DNA of 25,292 bases, from IMG/VR virus record IMGVR_UViG_3300042914_003282, positions 1-25,292 of that record, one strand, 5' to 3'. The position numbers and the translations under genes are program-made. The DNA comes from a virus. Positions 1 to 9,016 of this stretch are shown here, in pieces (position 1 is the first letter of the stretch; each line of letters begins with the position of its first letter). The notes beneath the pieces are model-generated. The model was not told the origin of the DNA. It made no database searches and was given only the letters and a program-made list of their open reading frames with translations.

Positions 1-763
1 TGACAGAGCCGGACAGACACCGAAGCCTAGCAGACGCCGCAAGCGCGGAAGTTGTAAGCCTTTGAAAGCCGCCCGTTGCCGTAACGGTGCACCCCGCATC
101 GTTGACCAGTGTCCAACCTTGCGCGGCAAGCGTGACGTTTGATTCCGTTCCGTCCGTCCATGCCTGCATGACGGGCGTGCCTGCGTAGGCAATCGGAGTC
201 ATCCACGCCTGCACGGGGCTACCATACGCAGTGGTGCAAGCTGCCTTATATCGTAGCAAAATGGGCTGTCCGCCCGAAGGCGTAAACACCCCGAAGTCAC
301 CATCCCGTAAACCAATAGCACTAAAATCAAACAGGCTAGAAATTGTCCATGAATAACCAGCTGTAAGCCCTGCAAACCTTACCCAATTACCACCCTGATA
401 AATATAGGTAACGGCATCGCTATTACTTCCACCCGTGTCTTTTACTCTGCCAAATGCGCCTGCATGAACCACCTGCCCTGGGGTTGTATTCCATGCTACC
501 ATATCGGCTACGGTATTCCATTTACCTTCAATTAGTCGCCACTCGCTACCATGACGCTGGGCTATACCGTCTGAATGCGCGGTACCCAGAGTATTAACTG
601 GAACCTCATCATTATTACGAATATCACCGGCCGGAATGGTCGATAAAAGGGACCAATTACCTACCGGTCCCCAGATAGTAGAAACCCCTAAAGGGCCACC
701 GCTAAGGGGTACAATACGACCTGCAGAGGCTAAGCCTAATGCGCTTCCCCATTTAGTAAGCAT
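1..763 (-). CDS. Distal tail fibre / receptor-binding-like protein, C-terminus cut off by the window edge
   Basis: An open frame of 254 codons starts at the ATG at 763-761 (MLTKWGSALGLASAGRIVPL) and runs off the left edge without a stop. The start follows the upstream stop codon by one base and has an AGGGGAT ribosome-binding site. The protein is rich in Gly, Trp, Thr and Ser, with short repeats of the kind GxWRLIEGKWN, GGNWVRFAG and GWTLVNDAG, which suits beta-rich fibre or carbohydrate-contacting domains. It is the last visible gene of the tail cluster, where phages usually encode host-recognition proteins. I do not recognise a specific family. The codons of roughly the last 80 residues (positions 1-250) are markedly richer in GC (GCG, ACG, CTG, GTC) than the rest of the gene, suggesting a C-terminal domain of different origin. 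Confidence 0.75.
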   Translation of the reverse strand, partial: MLTKWGSALGLASAGRIVPLSGGPLGVSTIWGPVGNWSLLSTIPAGDIRNNDEVPVNTLGTAHSDGIAQRHGSEWRLIEGKWNTVADMVAWNTTPGQVVHAGAFGRVKDTGGSNSDAVTYIYQGGNWVRFAGLTAGYSWTISSLFDFSAIGLRDGDFGVFTPSGGQPILLRYKAACTTAYGSPVQAWMTPIAYAGTPVMQAWTDGTESNVTLAAQGWTLVNDAGCTVTATGGFQRLTTSALAASARLRCLSGSV

Positions 764-764
764 A

Positions 765-1145
765 TCAATCCCCTGGTTCTGTAATAGGCAGAAATTGGCA
801 CACTGCAGTAATGGTACCGCTGCCTACTATGCGTACATTACCGCTTGCAATATCAGTATATCGTATAGGGAGCGATACACAACTAAAGGCAACGTTATTA
901 GCGGTATCCTGCTTTGCCTTTAGAAATACAACATCTGGAATATTAGCAGTAGTACCAGAAAAGCCATTTTTACAGATAGCGATTTGCTGGGTATCGGCTG
1001 GCATTTGAATGCATAAAATAGCCGTACTACCCATTTCCTGTGTCCAGCCGCCTGTAAGACTGCCAAAGGAAGACGGGGCGGTAGTTAGTGAGAAAGTAAA
1101 GGGGGTTGTTTGATAACTACTAAATCCAGGTACCTTAGCGCTCAT
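765..1145 (-). CDS. Small virion-associated protein of the tail-tip cluster, function unknown
   Basis: The gene encodes 126 residues starting MSAKVPGFSSYQTTPFTFSL. The ATG has a good AGAGGTG ribosome-binding site about five bases upstream. The protein has alternating polar/hydrophobic stretches typical of a beta-sandwich, several Cys, no signal peptide and no clear membrane segment. It ends one base before the start of the fibre-like gene, so the two are very likely co-translated. Position between tip proteins and the fibre suggests a small tip, collar or fibre-attachment protein. This is inference from context; I recognise no family. Confidence 0.72.
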   Translation of the reverse strand: MSAKVPGFSSYQTTPFTFSLTTAPSSFGSLTGGWTQEMGSTAILCIQMPADTQQIAICKNGFSGTTANIPDVVFLKAKQDTANNVAFSCVSLPIRYTDIASGNVRIVGSGTITAVCQFLPITEPGD

Positions 1146-1193
1146 TTAACACCTCTGGGAAGCGGGTAGATATTCCGTAGCACGTCAATTGAA

Positions 1194-1688
1194 TCAGGTA
1201 AAGGTTCCCCAGCCTAGCCAGATTTCTCTAACCGTAGCGGTAGAACCAGCGGCTGTAACGATTTCGATTTCATAAACCACGTCGCCTAAACTGATAATGC
1301 CTGCATTTACAGTCTGGGTCGATACTGCCCCAGCTAAGGCAATGGAACCGATAGAGGTACCATCTTCCCTTAGCCTTACCGTTGCCCCTGTACCGCCTGC
1401 ATAACTGCCCCTCACGATAAGCCTAAGGCTAACTAATCCGACTGGGTTATGTGCCCTAAATCGGAATACCGTTCTGGTAAGGCTAGGGTTTAGTACTACG
1501 TAATCAGGCCCTACAAAAAACTCACGTCTGGGGAAGGCAAACAGGTAGTTATTGCAGTCTAACCACGAACGGTTTTCTGCGTCTGCTACTCGTTGCAGGG
1601 CAGAATTACCAGGCTGCCCAGAATCCAGAGGTATATCCTTCTGGAATTCACTAGGGGACCACGTTGTATTGCCTAGAGTAATGGCCAT
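1194..1688 (-). CDS. Tail-tip accessory protein, probable beta-sandwich, function unknown
   Basis: The gene encodes 164 residues beginning MAITLGNTTWSPSEFQKDIP. Its ATG shares one base with the TAA stop of the preceding gene (TAATG), a sign of coupled translation. Residues from about 60 on (TRTVFRFRAHNPVGLVSLRLIVRGSYAGG and EIEIVTAAGSTATVREIWLGW) look like the strands of a jelly-roll or carbohydrate-binding-like fold. The ending 'REIWLGWGTF' resembles the 'NKIWLGWKCG' segment of the neighbouring 552-residue protein, hinting that the two carry related domains. No enzyme motif is visible. A structural role at the tail tip is inferred from position. Confidence 0.72.
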   Translation of the reverse strand: MAITLGNTTWSPSEFQKDIPLDSGQPGNSALQRVADAENRSWLDCNNYLFAFPRREFFVGPDYVVLNPSLTRTVFRFRAHNPVGLVSLRLIVRGSYAGGTGATVRLREDGTSIGSIALAGAVSTQTVNAGIISLGDVVYEIEIVTAAGSTATVREIWLGWGTFT

Positions 1689-3346
1689 TATTGCCCCGCT
1701 ATGCGTACAGATAACTGGGATTGTGCTATATAGTAAGCATTTATGGATAATACTGGTAAGGTGGGTGTGATACTAAAAACTACAGGGTCTGTAGGAATAG
1801 AGGTTCTGGGAATACTAAGTGTGCCCCTTACTTCCTGCCACCTCTGGAAGTCACCTCTGAGGGTTAATCCTTCCTGCCCATAATCGCAAAATGCATTAGG
1901 GGTACGGTTATAGGCCAATGCCCAGCTAATCGTTCTGGTTAAATTGCAGTAACCACTAACAGAACCAGAATCTAGCGGTACAGGTATTATGTCGTACCGT
2001 ACTATATTCTGAACAATCGCTACCCCTGTAGCCCAATTACGAATATCTGCAGTAATAAGGCAGTCCACTATTTGTGCTGCTACGTGAGAAACGACGCATA
2101 TACTTAGGCAGTATTCCAGAATAACAGTATCACTGGGTATCTGGAACGGTGGTAAGCTATTCAGGCTTAAAAGGGCATACTGCGTAGTGCCAGTACCCGT
2201 TTCTGATAATGCCCAGCTGTAAGGCTTGTAGCTTCCTGCCAGAGGGTAAGGAATAGGGCTTGCGGGGCGTGTAACCTCTCCCCCTATACTGACCATAGGG
2301 CAGACCGCTCTACGCGCGGATTCGGCTAAATTTGCCGCTTGTCGGTACTGTAGAGCGCTGGGCAATTGCCACCACCGTAACCCAGCCCCGTCGTTATCCT
2401 CTAACTGCCATACCTGGGAACCATCCACCATAAGGGAGTCCAGATTGATTACGTCCAGACTCTGCCGAAAAGCTACTATCGGGTAAGACGTTGCATAAAG
2501 TGCCGAAAATGAGGCCTCTACATTTGTCTGTAATATCGGTCCTATTTGCTCTAACTCATTTCTGAATGGCTCCCATAGGAAATACATACCATCCAGAAGG
2601 GTAGGATTTTTTGCTGGGTTTTCCAGAACTAAAGGGCAGGTATAGGTTGCAGTATATCCAGACGTTCTACCACCGGGATTTACTGATAAAATAATGGCAA
2701 ATGGGGGTACGGATTCGTTTACTACATTTGCCGTCAAAATGGACGGGTGACTGGAAGCAAACGGGGTATTCTGGCTGGTTACTTCTGCAATAAAGGGTTG
2801 ATAATTAACAGTATCGATAACGGCCGATAAATCAGTTTGCTCGCCATATAGGCCACATTTCCAGCCTAACCAGATTTTATTCCAGCCTGGTGTAATAGGT
2901 ACTTCCAGAGTAACAGACCAGTCGGCGGTACTTATGTCGGCCCATTGTGTTCCTGAGCCTAAAATATCGTGGTCCATTTCTGGTTCGGTAGGCGCTCTCA
3001 GTGATTCATTTATTACATATACATAGGTACTAGTTAAACCCGTTGCTCTACCAGTAAGCAATAGCCGTACAAATGGGGTTGCCCTTGCCTGATTCTTCTG
3101 CCCTACAGGGGCGGGGCAAAAATAGTGAATAGGTCCATGATAAGCCCAGTTAGCGGTAATGATTACTCTGGTACTTAATGCTGCCCCGTCCGACCCTACT
3201 AGGCGTTCTGAATACCCTACGTGCCCACATCGTTCATTATAGATAGCCAGCGCATTACGGATTAACCTACGTCCATGCTCTGCAGTTAATGCGCGGTCGG
3301 TATCGAATGCGGTTTCATCTGTTTCCAGAAATACTGGGGTAGTCAT
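1688..3346 (-). CDS. Large tail-tip/virion structural protein, family not recognised
   Basis: The gene encodes 552 residues starting MTTPVFLETDETAFDTDRAL. A GAGG ribosome-binding site lies just upstream of the ATG and overlaps the end of the hub gene. An N-terminal helical segment (about 18-40, LTAEHGRRLIRNALAIYNER) precedes long beta-rich stretches, including 'TLEVPITPGWNKIWLGWKC' near 145-165. There is no signal peptide, transmembrane helix or catalytic motif I can identify. Its place directly after the hub and before two small proteins and the fibre fits a tip, central-fibre or baseplate-peripheral protein. It could also be a receptor-binding protein in its own right; nothing in the sequence separates these options. 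Confidence 0.72.
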   Translation of the reverse strand: MTTPVFLETDETAFDTDRALTAEHGRRLIRNALAIYNERCGHVGYSERLVGSDGAALSTRVIITANWAYHGPIHYFCPAPVGQKNQARATPFVRLLLTGRATGLTSTYVYVINESLRAPTEPEMDHDILGSGTQWADISTADWSVTLEVPITPGWNKIWLGWKCGLYGEQTDLSAVIDTVNYQPFIAEVTSQNTPFASSHPSILTANVVNESVPPFAIILSVNPGGRTSGYTATYTCPLVLENPAKNPTLLDGMYFLWEPFRNELEQIGPILQTNVEASFSALYATSYPIVAFRQSLDVINLDSLMVDGSQVWQLEDNDGAGLRWWQLPSALQYRQAANLAESARRAVCPMVSIGGEVTRPASPIPYPLAGSYKPYSWALSETGTGTTQYALLSLNSLPPFQIPSDTVILEYCLSICVVSHVAAQIVDCLITADIRNWATGVAIVQNIVRYDIIPVPLDSGSVSGYCNLTRTISWALAYNRTPNAFCDYGQEGLTLRGDFQRWQEVRGTLSIPRTSIPTDPVVFSITPTLPVLSINAYYIAQSQLSVRIAGQ

Positions 3347-3352
3347 AATGCC

Positions 3353-5950
3353 TCAGAGGTTGTACTTATCTCGGCCCATAAAGGCATAGAATTCGTCTAC
3401 ATCATTTTCCCCTAATTCTGCCAGCAATACGAAATCACCAGCTACCGGTAAGTAGGCTGCCCCGTAATTAGTGGTAAGGGTATTTGTCGCAATATCATAC
3501 CCTATAACCTGTTCTGCATTAGCAGGCCCTGGGTTTCTATCTGCCAGCGTTTCGTCGTAAAACCTTACAAATTCGTAATCCCCAGAGGTGGTAGCAAATG
3601 CAGAAAGGGTTTCACCATCTTCGGTAATATCGCCAAAAGGCGAAGTATTATAGGGCACCGGTATAACTTCAAAATCAGGCTCTAAAACGATATCCATCGT
3701 CCCGTCCAGATTATCGGTAGCGCTTACCACTCTGCCAGCTGGGGCAATACGAATCAGGTTCCCTAAATCTAAAACTCTGATTTGCTGGGTAGCGCAATTA
3801 TCCTGCCACTGGTGTTCCAGTACCGCACCTAATCTAGGCCCTGCTAATTTACGTAATCCCGGTATATCTGCCGCTATAGTAACATAGGTTCCAGGGAGCG
3901 CATATCTGGAAGGCATAGCAGGGGCTAGCGTATTACCGTTTGGCTTAAATAATTGTTCTTCGTCTGGAAACCCTGAGGGAATACGAAACGTGTACTGTAT
4001 TGCCCCTGCCCTTAAATACGTACCAATTGTGCTAGTCATAGAGCGCATAAACATAATGGGTATAATATCCAGTAACGAAACGTTCTGCATTTCGTTGTCT
4101 GGCGACATAGTACCCATAGCATCAATTACGAACGTGGTATTTTCTGGGTCGCCGTCTGCTACCTTATAGGCATCGATAGATTGAATGGTTAGCCTAGGCT
4201 CTTTACCTAGCCCTTGCCCTGTAATGGACTGCGTTACCCCTGCCTCTACCTCTACGATACGCTGGACCTGCCTACCAGGCGCTAAAACTGAAACGTCGAT
4301 AGAATTACTGGCAGAAGTACCGTCGAACACCTTAGGCACTCCCCAGGGGCTAGAGCGTAGCATGGTAATAGGGGCAACGGATAAGCGGCCGAATTCATCC
4401 GTTACGAATCCGCAACCCAGAGGCTGTAGGAAGGTCTTAGCTAGCCATTCCATCGCCTTTACAGGGCCGGTTACGCATACCCCAGGCCATTCATTTACTA
4501 CCAATTGCTGGGCATATTGCAGAATTGCTGCCTTAGCTACCGCCTGAGTGTCTAGCCTTAATTGCCAGTGATAAGGCAGGTTGCTATTTAACTGCCCTAA
4601 ATGGGCTAGCATCAAATGCAACGGGTGCTGCAGGATACCTGCCCCGCCTGGTTTATCGGTACTGTAATAAGGGTGTGAAGTAGGCGTAAGGGGGTATAAT
4701 GCTTCGTTTCCAGACGTATCCAGTATGATTTCCAGAGGGTCGGAAATTAGTACCTCTTTTACCTTCTGCCCCGTTTCTCTGGAAATGAATCGTGATAATT
4801 CCGATTCTAATTCGTCGGATAATAGGTTTATGGACGTAAACGGTTTTAGTCCTAAACTGCGAGTGGTACGCAAAGCGCGGTAAAATGTGGAACTATTTAC
4901 AATAGCTGTAAATACGAATTCGGATGCGACAAATAAACCCGCTTCTGTACCGTTGCTGTAGCATACCGTACCATCTTTCCAGATTCGACGGTCTAGGCTT
5001 CCAGGGGTATAATCTAAATCAATAAGGGCAACGTTACCGCCTGAGGGTCCATTATATAACTGCAGCCTATCGTTTACACCTAATGCCCCTAATTGTGCCT
5101 TTTCATAACTAGCCACAAGGGAGCCAGCAGTAACGGTAACCGTAGTACCGTCTGAGTTTACTGTTACGTCACGAATTAGGTACTGGCCAAATAATTGTTC
5201 CCTGTAACCCTCAATTCCTGCCTCATTCAAACCCCACGAAACCCGTCGTAAATAAACCCTGCGTCCCTTAACTCTGGGGTTTGCCAGATATACACGGGTA
5301 TCAGGTAGCGGTGGTAATTCATTAGTCTGGGGTACTGCATGAATAGCAATTCTGCTACCGAATGCACCTATTACCCCTACTGCCCCTACAGCTGCCCTTG
5401 TACCTACATTTAAGCTTATCCCATTAGGCCACGTAATATCCGGCCCATTAGTGCTACTGCCTCCGATAATTGATTGATTTACGGTAATAAGCGTAGCGCT
5501 ATTTACTACCGATACCCTGAAACACTCTGCCCCGATATAAATAATATCCCCAGCCGTAAGGGCTGCAGTAGTATCCATCGCTATAGTGTTATCAGTAGGG
5601 TCTATCTGAAAAGTGATATTCGCTACAGGTGTCGGATTACTGAGAAAATACCGTTCAATTTCTGGAAGTGCATCCGGTAAAGCAATATCAAAACTAAGGC
5701 TTTGTGCGCCTGGTTTCTGGGCAAATGGGGAATAAGACATAGCCGATAGCTTGACAGAATCAGGCTGAATTACGGGTTGCCATTCGTCGCAAATGCGAGA
5801 GGTTGCAAATCCACCTGCATAGGCTGCATTAGTAGGCCAGCTTTGCGTAGTAAGCGCCATAGGGGTTATTGAAAACTGGTTATTTGCAGTAAGGTTATCC
5901 CTGCCTAAACCCTCTATTTCAATTAACCAAATCCATGAACCTCTGGTCAT
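3353..5950 (-). CDS. Tail hub / central tip-like protein
   Basis: This 865-residue protein starts MTRGSWIWLIEIEGLG. I prefer this ATG (5950), which forms an ATGA overlap with the upstream stop and has TAGGTG in front, over an upstream ATG at 5980 inside the previous gene. The N-terminal part (1-120) is beta-rich and refers to whole-segment motifs such as 'SLSFDIALPDALPEIERYFLS'. The middle (about 430-560) contains a helical section 'PLHLMLAHLGQLNSNLPYHW' and 'DEFGRLSVAPITML', the pattern seen in hub proteins that form the ring at the tail end. The C-terminus (from about 690) has 'LPGTYVTIAADIPGLR' and 'GRVVSATDNLDGTMDIVLEPDF', reminiscent of the OB/insertion domains of tail hubs. Length and order after the Dit-position gene support a hub. 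The exact family is not certain. Confidence 0.7.
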   Translation of the reverse strand: MTRGSWIWLIEIEGLGRDNLTANNQFSITPMALTTQSWPTNAAYAGGFATSRICDEWQPVIQPDSVKLSAMSYSPFAQKPGAQSLSFDIALPDALPEIERYFLSNPTPVANITFQIDPTDNTIAMDTTAALTAGDIIYIGAECFRVSVVNSATLITVNQSIIGGSSTNGPDITWPNGISLNVGTRAAVGAVGVIGAFGSRIAIHAVPQTNELPPLPDTRVYLANPRVKGRRVYLRRVSWGLNEAGIEGYREQLFGQYLIRDVTVNSDGTTVTVTAGSLVASYEKAQLGALGVNDRLQLYNGPSGGNVALIDLDYTPGSLDRRIWKDGTVCYSNGTEAGLFVASEFVFTAIVNSSTFYRALRTTRSLGLKPFTSINLLSDELESELSRFISRETGQKVKEVLISDPLEIILDTSGNEALYPLTPTSHPYYSTDKPGGAGILQHPLHLMLAHLGQLNSNLPYHWQLRLDTQAVAKAAILQYAQQLVVNEWPGVCVTGPVKAMEWLAKTFLQPLGCGFVTDEFGRLSVAPITMLRSSPWGVPKVFDGTSASNSIDVSVLAPGRQVQRIVEVEAGVTQSITGQGLGKEPRLTIQSIDAYKVADGDPENTTFVIDAMGTMSPDNEMQNVSLLDIIPIMFMRSMTSTIGTYLRAGAIQYTFRIPSGFPDEEQLFKPNGNTLAPAMPSRYALPGTYVTIAADIPGLRKLAGPRLGAVLEHQWQDNCATQQIRVLDLGNLIRIAPAGRVVSATDNLDGTMDIVLEPDFEVIPVPYNTSPFGDITEDGETLSAFATTSGDYEFVRFYDETLADRNPGPANAEQVIGYDIATNTLTTNYGAAYLPVAGDFVLLAELGENDVDEFYAFMGRDKYNL

Positions 5951-6888
5951 AATACACCTACCCGACTGGCCAGAGCGCAAAATTGAATGGTTCTGGTAGC
6001 CCCAGCGGTTGAATAAACAGAAACGTTAGGGTCGCGTAAACCCTTCCATCCGTTCATTCCTAAAGGCTGGTCCTCATCATCGATAACCCGATATATATCC
6101 CAATTAGGGGTAGTAGCGTCGGTTTCATCTTCGATTGCTGCAAATCGATATTGCCCCGCACAAGTGCGCTGCCACCATCCATTTTCGTTATCTAATGCGG
6201 CATCCCCAGGATTAGTGGTTAGCCCTGCAATCGTTGCCCATTCTGGGGAATAGGTACTAACTGCCTTAGGATAACTGCAACGGGCGGCCGCTACCTGAGT
6301 CATTTTCCAGCTTCGCCACCACCTGATTACCCCGTTATCCTGCCTAACGGACGATACAAGGGAACCAGAGCCAGCTAATTTAGACGAATTAGCTTGCTGG
6401 GTTACGGTTGAATAATCGTCCTGATTAATGGCGAACGCCTTAGGGAACCAGGTATATTTAGGAATACCGGTAGTGAATACCGTTCCTAAATCTGCCACTA
6501 CCGTAAAGGTAAGGGTACTTACATTACGAAACCCGATAGCCCAGAACATATCCTGCGCAACCGAATTCATACTGATAAAACTCAGGTTTGTTAATGCAGT
6601 GGGTTCACTGGTATCATCATAGGAAAGGGTACAGGATAGCCCTAAATTATCGCTGGGGTTTATGACGTTGTAAGAAAACGTACCTAAACCGGACGCTGCA
6701 TTTAAGGCAGCTAGTAACGGGGTAACGATATTTCGCGCATTTGTGGAAGCGCCTAAATAATACCGGTCTGCCGGAATAGTAACACTTATGCCAGCGAGCG
6801 GGGTAATTACGGAATTACGCACAACGTTAAATGTGGCTACCTGAGTCGATAACCCGAATTCAGAACTAAAAAATGGTTTCGATGCCAT
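5947..6888 (-). CDS. Distal-tail (Dit-position) protein
   Basis: The gene encodes 313 residues starting MASKPFFSSEFGLSTQVATF. It lies directly after the tape-measure gene and directly before the large hub-like gene, the slot occupied by the distal tail protein in siphophages. The sequence is beta-rich and Ser/Thr/Asn-rich for residues 1-150, then has a Trp-rich stretch (NGVIRWWRSWKMTQ and NENGWWQRTCAGQYRF). No enzymatic motif or signal peptide is visible. The ribosome-binding site is weak (AGAG well upstream of the ATG), so translation may depend on termination of the tape-measure gene a few bases upstream. The Dit assignment rests on gene order rather than on a recognised motif. Confidence 0.68.
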   Translation of the reverse strand: MASKPFFSSEFGLSTQVATFNVVRNSVITPLAGISVTIPADRYYLGASTNARNIVTPLLAALNAASGLGTFSYNVINPSDNLGLSCTLSYDDTSEPTALTNLSFISMNSVAQDMFWAIGFRNVSTLTFTVVADLGTVFTTGIPKYTWFPKAFAINQDDYSTVTQQANSSKLAGSGSLVSSVRQDNGVIRWWRSWKMTQVAAARCSYPKAVSTYSPEWATIAGLTTNPGDAALDNENGWWQRTCAGQYRFAAIEDETDATTPNWDIYRVIDDEDQPLGMNGWKGLRDPNVSVYSTAGATRTIQFCALASRVGVL

Positions 6889-6892
6889 ATCA

Positions 6893-9016
6893 CTAAACTC
6901 TGGAATTACCGCCTAATTGCTCAGTACGGGAGGTTTGATTAATCAGGGTACGCATCGAATCAGTATCGTTAGTGACAATAGTAACACCGGTGTAATCAAT
7001 AAGGCTTAACGGTCCCTGCCTACGGCCGCCCTCGGCTGGCATAATTCCAGAGGATTCACCTACCGACCTATCACCACCACCACCGCCACCACCACCGCCA
7101 CCACCGCTTGATTTACCACCACCACCACCAAAGGCCATGCCCAGCGCTAGCATACCCGCGCCTACGCCTAGCATCACCTTACCCGCTGCAGGGTTGCCCT
7201 GAGGGTTATACGGTGGTGGAATCATAAGGGCGGTGCCCTGGGCTAGGTAAGTGCTACCCAGTGTCTTAAGCATTCCAGAAAGGGCCTTTTTAAGCGCCTT
7301 ATCGATACGCTCCCCAGAGGTAATGGCAGAGGTCATACTGGACATAAATCCGACTGCCATATCCTGCATAGCCGAATTTAGTACCCCTAATGAGGCAGCC
7401 CCATTTTCTGACATACTGGAAAGGTCGGCTTGAAAATCCTTCGATAAGGAATCGAAATCACCACCACCGAAAAGCAAATCCATTCTGCGCTGGTTATATG
7501 CCTCTAATTCAATCAATTCTGCGTCACGCATTTCCTGTTCAATAGCGCGCTTTTCTTCTGCGATTGCCTCATTTTCCGCTTTTATTTGCTGAATAACAGA
7601 GGCTTCCTTTAGCTGTGCATTTAGCAACATTTGTTGCTCAATTTGCACCGCCATGAATTCTTCGCGCTTTATTGCTATTTCTGCTTCCATAGCCTGTAGG
7701 GCTATAATTTCAGAAAGTACCTTAGCCTGCTCCCTTAACTCAGACGTATAAGTGCGGGTACTTTCCGTTACCGGTTCGATTGCATCCCCAGTAAGGAAAT
7801 TGTCCAGAAACCCAGCGTATAACTCAAATGTGCGCCTGGTCTGTTCCTCAGTAAACTGCAATTCCTGATTAATTAGAGGCAGGGTCTGTAACCATATACG
7901 TAATTCATCGGTCGTTAATCTAGCTGCCTCTGCCTGAAATTGCAGGTTCAATACTCTGGCTACTTCCTGTTCTGAAACCCCGCCTAATAGCATCGATTCA
8001 ATTTGTAATTGAGCCGCTGCCGTTTCCATGAATGCCATTTTGGCATCATTTAATATCTCTATTCTTTCCAGATTATCGATTTCTTCTTCGTATGCGCCTA
8101 ATTCCTCTGCCCTAAGGGCAATCGTTCTGGCTATATAGGTATTGGCATCATTTTGTGCCTGGGCAGATTGCTCCTGAATACCGGCCATTATTTCGGCCTG
8201 GTCGGTTTGCTGGGTAAAGGTATCGAAGTAATCCCTAAGGGTTTCTGCGTTCCTTTCGTTCTGCCTTGCTGCCTCTGCCATTGCCTCATTAGTAAGCGCT
8301 ACCTGTTCCCTGTAGGCTATATACCGTTCTATGCCATAGCCCAGCGCTACCACCGCTGCAGCAATACCACCTGTGGCTACAGTCATCGACGCTACAAACC
8401 CTAATACCGCTGTTTTAGCTGCCGCAAATCCAGCTGTAATCGCTGCCGTAATAGTACCTAACTCGGGCAGAATACTAACCATCTGGGCAACGGCAGCGCC
8501 TAATTCTAAACCCGTTCCTGCTACCTCAAATGCAATGGAACCAAATGATGCAACCGCTGCCCCGCCCTCTGCCATTCTGGCAATAAAAGGGTCTTGAATG
8601 GTATCTGCCGTTGCCCTTAATCCATCTTCTACCGCTCGCAAATGCCCAGATAATTCCATAAAGGTACCGCCGATACTCTTTACCGTTTCGGCAACCTGTA
8701 GGTTAGCTAGCAGCTGGACGTTATCGTTAAGGTTATTTACCCCTGTAGCGGCACTATCTGCAGCGGTACCCATTCCCCTTAAATCTGAGTCTGCCCCCGA
8801 AATAGCATTCGCCATACTATTCGTAGCAGTCGTTAAAAGGGTAGCGGCATCTTCGGCATTAATTAGCCCAGTGGACATTCCCCTAATTTGGCTCTCAAAA
8901 GACTGGGATGCATCACCTGCATTTTCTGCCGCATCACCTACCCGCTGCAGTCCCCTTACCGCATCATCTACGTTAGCGGTTCCCCTGACTGTAAACGTAC
9001 TAACTGCGTCTGCCAT
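6893..9016 (-). CDS. Tail tape-measure protein
   Basis: This 707-residue protein starts MADAVSTFTVRGTANVDDAV. It is Ala-rich and mostly helical. The N-terminal part (1-140) reads as helices, a long hydrophobic/Gly-Ala section (about 150-230) could span a membrane during ejection, and highly charged coiled-coil-like stretches follow (about 230-330 and 430-510, with runs such as 'EMRDAELIELEAYNQRRMD'). Near 620-650 there is a glycine run, then a short C-terminal tail. These are the usual hallmarks of tape-measure proteins, and it directly follows the chaperone frameshift gene, overlapping its end by 17 bases. With the usual rule of about 0.15 nm per residue the tail would be near 105 nm, a short to moderate siphovirus tail. 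Confidence 0.9.
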   Translation of the reverse strand: MADAVSTFTVRGTANVDDAVRGLQRVGDAAENAGDASQSFESQIRGMSTGLINAEDAATLLTTATNSMANAISGADSDLRGMGTAADSAATGVNNLNDNVQLLANLQVAETVKSIGGTFMELSGHLRAVEDGLRATADTIQDPFIARMAEGGAAVASFGSIAFEVAGTGLELGAAVAQMVSILPELGTITAAITAGFAAAKTAVLGFVASMTVATGGIAAAVVALGYGIERYIAYREQVALTNEAMAEAARQNERNAETLRDYFDTFTQQTDQAEIMAGIQEQSAQAQNDANTYIARTIALRAEELGAYEEEIDNLERIEILNDAKMAFMETAAAQLQIESMLLGGVSEQEVARVLNLQFQAEAARLTTDELRIWLQTLPLINQELQFTEEQTRRTFELYAGFLDNFLTGDAIEPVTESTRTYTSELREQAKVLSEIIALQAMEAEIAIKREEFMAVQIEQQMLLNAQLKEASVIQQIKAENEAIAEEKRAIEQEMRDAELIELEAYNQRRMDLLFGGGDFDSLSKDFQADLSSMSENGAASLGVLNSAMQDMAVGFMSSMTSAITSGERIDKALKKALSGMLKTLGSTYLAQGTALMIPPPYNPQGNPAAGKVMLGVGAGMLALGMAFGGGGGKSSGGGGGGGGGGGDRSVGESSGIMPAEGGRRQGPLSLIDYTGVTIVTNDTDSMRTLINQTSRTEQLGGNSRV
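7072..7130 (-). repeat. GGN trinucleotide tract encoding polyglycine in the tape-measure gene
   Basis: On the plus strand two runs of CCA/CCG triplets (7072-7107 and 7115-7130) are separated by a Lys-Ser-Ser coding spacer. On the minus strand they encode about five and about eleven consecutive glycines. The tract sits near the C-terminal end of the tape measure, after the hydrophobic 'MLGVGAGMLALGMAFG' segment, and probably acts as a flexible hinge. Such a repeat is prone to length change by slippage. Confidence 0.85.

Noticed and set aside
7072-7130. CCA/CCG repeats as a possible CRISPR-like or intergenic repeat
   Set aside because: They are codons for glycine on the minus strand, in phase with the tape-measure frame.
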